Shown here in pieces: positions 5,739-9,321 of a stretch of DNA of 9,321 nucleotides. The notes under the pieces are model-generated. The model searched no databases. It was not told the DNA's origin and worked only from the letters and a program-made list of their open reading frames with translations. The position numbers and the translations under genes were made by a program. Source of the stretch: Candidatus Aerophobota bacterium (GTDB lineage: Bacteria; Aerophobota; Aerophobia; Aerophobales; B3-G15); the NCBI GenBank assembly GCA_021163905.1, contig JAGGTG010000100.1, forward strand, positions 1-9,321. The letters run 5' to 3'. Numbering within the stretch: the first letter of the stretch is position 1; the number at the start of each line of letters is the position of its first letter.

Positions 5739-7724
5739 TCATATTACCACCGAGGCGATTTTATAAGTAACAATAGCCAGTAAGAATGCAAAACTGAGCA
5801 TTATCACTAAAAACGCTATGGTTTTTTTCCAGGAGCCAATTTCACTTCTTACGCTGGCTGCAGTAGCGATGCACGGAACAAAATAGTTAGAAGCTACTAC
5901 AAATGCTAAAGCCCCTGCAGGGTCTATAGCACTCCGAACAACCTCAATAATACCTTGATGGTTTGTGGTGCTCACCGAAAACAACACCCCGAGTGTAGCA
6001 GCAGTATTTTCCTTAGCAATAAAAGACCCTAAAAGTGCGGTCATAAATTTCCAGTCCAGACCCATAAGATTGCCCACAGGTTCCAAGAAATGACCTAATC
6101 CATAAAGATAACTTGTTTTAATATCTCCATAAGGAAAATAACTGAGAACCCATACAAAGATCATAGCCAGCACAATTACCACGCCTGCCCGTTTGATAAA
6201 TTGCCACACACGAACCCGAATACCACTCAATATGGTGCGGGCATTTGGTCGGTGAAATAAAGGAAGTTCCATAATCAGGCTATCTGATGGCGGATGAGAA
6301 GAATGGATACTAAGTATCTTTGCAACCATCAGAGAAACTATTATATTGGATAAAGTCAACACCAGAAGGATTGGAATAGCTGTGTTTATGGGAAAAACCG
6401 CCATAAGAAATGTGGCTGCCACAGCGGTTTGTGCACCACAAGGTATAAAAGGCATCATCAAAACAGTAATAAGTCTTTCCCTTGTTGATTCGATTATTCT
6501 GGTTCCGATCGTAGCACCGGTGTTACAAATCAATCCCAGGGTCAGGGGAATAACGGATTTTCCACCTATCCCAAATCGGCGCACCATCCGGTCTGCGAGA
6601 AAAGAAACCCTGGACAGGTAACCAACATCTTCCAGAATCAAAAAGATGCCAAATAGCTCCACGATAAGCACCACAAGAGCCAATACCCATCCCGCTGGCA
6701 TTAGTATAGCATCTGACAGAAAACTACCTAACATACCCGGCAAGGCAGCTTTAATCTCTGGAGCAAAGGCAAATGCACCCTTTAAAAGCACACCTCCAGT
6801 GAACATCCAGAGAGCAACTCCAATAGCTATACAAAGAGGAACGGCCAAGATTGCAATGAGATTTCCCCATACAGGATGTAATAACACCTTGTCCCATTTT
6901 TCAGTAAGACTTTTTTTATCCTTTTTTATTGTTTTTACGGCTTTATCACAAATAGCTTCAATCCAGTCTTTTCTGGCGTTGATTATTTCTATATGTGCCC
7001 GTGGGTATTTGAGCAACAATGCTTCAATATCCTTCCACCTATTGCTTAACTCTTTCTTGATGGATTCAATCACTGTGCTGTCGCCTTCAATCAGCCTAAG
7101 AGCTGTCCACTCGGGAGAGTAAGGCAGGGGATCAATATGGTTATTAAAAATGGCAACAAGTTCATCAACTATGGAAGGCATCTTAGGGGTGCTTGCTTTA
7201 TGTGATGAGTCAAAGTCTAACTTATCCAGCTGGGTAAGAAGCTCAGCAATTCCTTTCCTGCGAGAAGCAACCATAGGAACTACGGGAAGACCTGTGGCTG
7301 CTGACAACTTCTCAACACCAATGTTTACGCCTTCCTGTTGAGCTACATCCACCATATTTAAGGCAATTATTATGGGTAGCTTCAAGGTAATAAGCTCTGA
7401 GACAAGATACAGACTCCTTTCCACCGATGCGGCATTAACCACTACTACCACTGCATCCGGTTTACGAGAAATCAGGTAGTCACGCGCAATCTTTTCCTCT
7501 AAGGAATGAGGAGCTGAAAGTCCATAACATCCCGGCAAATCTACAAATTGATAGAGCCTATTTCCTCTCATAACACGAGCTTCCTTCTTATCAACTGTTG
7601 TGCCCGGCCAGTTACCCACCCTCTGGTTGAACCCAGTAATATGATTGAAAACAGTGGATTTTCCTGTATTTGGCTGTCCTGCTACAGCTACCGTAATTTT
7701 GTTTTTCTGCGGAAATCCCGACAT
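5739..7724 (-). CDS. feoB: Ferrous iron transporter FeoB
   Basis: FeoB is an inner-membrane Fe(II) transporter with a cytosolic N-terminal G domain. All GTPase motifs are visible: G1 GQPNTGKS (16-23), the switch I sequence GNWPGTTVDKKE (37-48), G3 DLPG (62-65), G4 NMVD (123-126) and a G5-like VAS (152-154). A helical region follows to about 275, then the polytopic membrane part with its two Gate regions, containing LEDVGYLSRVSFLADR (364-379), C400, C429 and the late motif FVPCIATAAS (615-624). The three cysteines match positions known to matter in E. coli FeoB. At 661 residues it is shorter than the 773-residue E. coli protein but within the family range. The first Gate motif is atypical: LICNTGATIGTR, where GCNVPAIMATR is usual, so the proline is lost. 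The ATG lies 5 nt after the PepSY-FeoA gene. No FeoC-like gene is seen. Confidence 0.97.
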   Translation of the reverse strand: MSGFPQKNKITVAVAGQPNTGKSTVFNHITGFNQRVGNWPGTTVDKKEARVMRGNRLYQFVDLPGCYGLSAPHSLEEKIARDYLISRKPDAVVVVVNAASVERSLYLVSELITLKLPIIIALNMVDVAQQEGVNIGVEKLSAATGLPVVPMVASRRKGIAELLTQLDKLDFDSSHKASTPKMPSIVDELVAIFNNHIDPLPYSPEWTALRLIEGDSTVIESIKKELSNRWKDIEALLLKYPRAHIEIINARKDWIEAICDKAVKTIKKDKKSLTEKWDKVLLHPVWGNLIAILAVPLCIAIGVALWMFTGGVLLKGAFAFAPEIKAALPGMLGSFLSDAILMPAGWVLALVVLIVELFGIFLILEDVGYLSRVSFLADRMVRRFGIGGKSVIPLTLGLICNTGATIGTRIIESTRERLITVLMMPFIPCGAQTAVAATFLMAVFPINTAIPILLVLTLSNIIVSLMVAKILSIHSSHPPSDSLIMELPLFHRPNARTILSGIRVRVWQFIKRAGVVIVLAMIFVWVLSYFPYGDIKTSYLYGLGHFLEPVGNLMGLDWKFMTALLGSFIAKENTAATLGVLFSVSTTNHQGIIEVVRSAIDPAGALAFVVASNYFVPCIATAASVRSEIGSWKKTIAFLVIMLSFAFLLAIVTYKIASVVI

Positions 7725-7729
7725 CTTCT

Positions 7730-8455
7730 TTACCTCTCCTCGGTTAATATGTGCTTAGCAATATCACGGCCTAAACCCAGGTAAGTATGCTGCACAGAAA
7801 TCAATACCGGACCGCGCTTTCTGATGCGAACCATTCGCACCGCCACACCTGGCAACAAGCCCATGCCAATCAGACGCCTTGCAATATCTGGTTCTGTATT
7901 GATGCTCCGAATGTATCTTTTCTCACCAGGAGACATATCCAGCAGTGTATCTTTTTTCTTAGAGACAGTACCTTGCCCGGTCAGCGATAACAGTATAAAC
8001 AGTAAATAAAACGGGTATTTAATGATTTTCCCTAATAAAGGATGAATCCATCCTAACATACCTTTTTGTTCCAGAAAACGATTTGAAACAAACCCGTATT
8101 TCACAATTTTTCCGGTAGAAGCATCCATATACCATTCTAAGAATCGCCTTTTGCATGAAAAGCGGTAGATATTCCTGGATGGGAAATAGGATATTTCACT
8201 TAGCTCTTTAATATCCTTCAGTCCCTTTGGATGACTGTTTATAAAGACAGTCAATGCCTCTTTTGAAGTCATAGGATTTTTTTTCAAAGAACTGTAATTT
8301 GATAAGCTGCCATCAACAACAGGCATTCCTGGCGGATTAGAAAATTTAGGCAGGCATATCATTTCAAACAGCCACAGAATGACAACAAAACCTATATAAA
8401 TACCAATCCATTTGTGTATCTTCCGTGACCATCTCAAAAGTTTAAACCTAAACAT
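7730..8455 (-). CDS. PepSY-type membrane protein fused to a C-terminal FeoA domain
   Basis: This 241-residue protein joins two modules. Residues 10-31 (RKIHKWIGIY, then a hydrophobic run) match the first segment of PepSY-associated membrane proteins; residues 62-120 look like a PepSY domain ending in the typical DASTGKIV strand; a second membrane segment spans about 145-159. Residues 170-241 are a FeoA domain, an SH3-like fold, with the family hallmark RRLIGMGLLPG at 194-204 and a C-terminal strand around LGLGRDIAKHIL. FeoA is normally a free cytosolic protein of about 75-85 residues that assists FeoB; here it would be tethered to the inner membrane. The FeoB ATG follows after 5 nt, with its GGAGAGG-like ribosome site inside the end of this gene, so translation is likely coupled. 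No frameshift is seen between the modules. The FeoA call is strong and the PepSY call good; how the fusion works is unknown. Confidence 0.9.
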   Translation of the reverse strand: MFRFKLLRWSRKIHKWIGIYIGFVVILWLFEMICLPKFSNPPGMPVVDGSLSNYSSLKKNPMTSKEALTVFINSHPKGLKDIKELSEISYFPSRNIYRFSCKRRFLEWYMDASTGKIVKYGFVSNRFLEQKGMLGWIHPLLGKIIKYPFYLLFILLSLTGQGTVSKKKDTLLDMSPGEKRYIRSINTEPDIARRLIGMGLLPGVAVRMVRIRKRGPVLISVQHTYLGLGRDIAKHILTEER

Positions 8456-8471
8456 TCAAATCACCACCCAC

Positions 8472-9320
8472 TCATTTTCCTGAAGAACCATTTTTGTTTT
8501 GAGCCGATGATATTGCTTCCTCCAGCTTTTGATGGTAATTTTGATTCAAATGTTTTAATATCTCTGCTTCCTTTTCTGCCGCCTCAAGGTTATTTAAAAA
8601 TAGATACAGCATTCCTAAGTTATAGTGGGCTTTGATATGATTAGGGTTTAATTTAACAACCTCTTTAAATGCCCTTATGGCATTTTTATAATCATTTAAA
8701 TACGCATAACAGAGACCCAGATTGTAATAGCCTCCTGCCGAAGGCTTAATGTTTACACCTTCCTCAAAGGCATCTGCCGCCTGTTTATATTGTTTTAATT
8801 TTGCATAATTAAGACCCAATTCAAAATATCCGCCAGCTGCTTTTTTCTTCTTAAGGGCTTTTTTCAAGAGATGAATGGCTTCCTTATATCTCTTCCGTGC
8901 CCTCATCTGCAGTGCTCCATAGAAAAGGGCATCGGGGTTTTCTGCTTGTTCTCTATCTATGTTTTCATTCCATTTTTTTAATGTTAAATTACACCTCTTA
9001 AATTGCAATTCACAGATAGGAATGATATAGACCATCTTTCTAATGGGAATGGTATGTATTACTATACCTATTTTCTTATTATCTTTTAATACCGGAGCAC
9101 CATTTAAATCCAGAGAAATCTTATCCTCGGTCTCAGCGACCACTACATCTCCCTTAGCACTAACCTTAAATGATATATTATTTATAGAGACTTTATCTTT
9201 TACAGAAATATTATCCTTTGAGATAGGTAAAATTGAGATCTTTTCATTATTATCGATAAAAAACTTCAATATTCCTCTTTCATCTTCGCCTACTATCTTT
9301 TTTATTAAATATCTGTTATT
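8472..9320 (-). CDS. TPR-repeat protein with a degenerate trypsin/HtrA-like N-terminal region (5' end outside window)
   Basis: The frame is open to the right edge, adding at least 17 residues upstream of a TTG at 9269, so the gene is 5'-truncated here and that TTG need not be the start. Numbered from the TTG, residues 112-243 hold about four TPR units, recognisable by the repeated pattern A/YxxLGxxYxxLxxYxxAxxAFxxxxxLxP; these normally bind proteins. The region before them resembles the C-terminal barrel of trypsin-like/HtrA peptidases: an ERGILKF stretch where DxAxLKV is usual, a VKDKVSI strand, then LNGAPVLKDNKKIGIV where GxSGGPVLxxxGxVIGI is usual. On that alignment the catalytic Asp reads Glu and the Ser reads Asn, so the domain is probably not a protease. 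The TPR call is secure; the protease relationship is inference by eye. It ends 16 nt before the PepSY-FeoA gene, so it is probably co-transcribed with the iron genes. Confidence 0.85.
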   Translation of the reverse strand, partial: NNRYLIKKIVGEDERGILKFFIDNNEKISILPISKDNISVKDKVSINNISFKVSAKGDVVVAETEDKISLDLNGAPVLKDNKKIGIVIHTIPIRKMVYIIPICELQFKRCNLTLKKWNENIDREQAENPDALFYGALQMRARKRYKEAIHLLKKALKKKKAAGGYFELGLNYAKLKQYKQAADAFEEGVNIKPSAGGYYNLGLCYAYLNDYKNAIRAFKEVVKLNPNHIKAHYNLGMLYLFLNNLEAAEKEAEILKHLNQNYHQKLEEAISSAQNKNGSSGK

Positions 9321-9321
9321 A

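Noticed and set aside
6646..7122. Plus-strand frame of 158 residues
   Set aside because: It is antisense to conserved FeoB sequence and resembles no known protein.

Overview
The window is AT-rich bacterial DNA with every supported gene on the minus strand, so transcription runs from high to low coordinates. The organism cannot be named. FeoB iron transport, GspG-like pseudopilins with class III signal sequences and a PilM-like protein point to an envelope-rich bacterium, possibly anaerobic, given ferrous iron uptake. No rRNA, tRNA, CRISPR array, transposase or phage gene was seen, and no gene-free stretch exceeds 300 bases.

Region 1 (about 5739-9321) is a tightly packed iron unit. It starts with a 5'-truncated TPR protein whose N-terminal part looks like the remains of a trypsin/HtrA-type domain. 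Next comes an unusual fusion of a PepSY-type membrane module with a FeoA domain, then a 661-residue FeoB. Gaps are 16 and 5 nt, so co-transcription is likely.

Region 2 (about 2796-5650) is a two-gene cassette. It holds a PP-loop enzyme related to N-acetyl sugar amidotransferases (WbpG/PseA type) and a half-size ABC exporter-fold protein. The ABC gene is split by a one-base frameshift at a homopolymer; corrected, it is 583 residues with all ATPase motifs. A near-identical 27-bp direct repeat lies just outside each end of the cassette.

Region 3 (1-2614) is a pilus or type II secretion-like operon. Three overlapping or abutting GspG-related pseudopilin genes are followed, with an ATGA overlap, by a PilM/GspL-like assembly gene that runs off the left edge. 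The three pseudopilins carry 27 N-x-S/T sequons in about 724 residues, 25 of them N-x-T, while FeoB next door has none.

A speculative reading joins regions 2 and 3: a sugar-modifying enzyme, an ABC transporter that could act as a flippase, and sequon-rich surface proteins as glycan acceptors. The ABC protein resembles the YbtP/IrtA group more than known flippases, so this needs testing.
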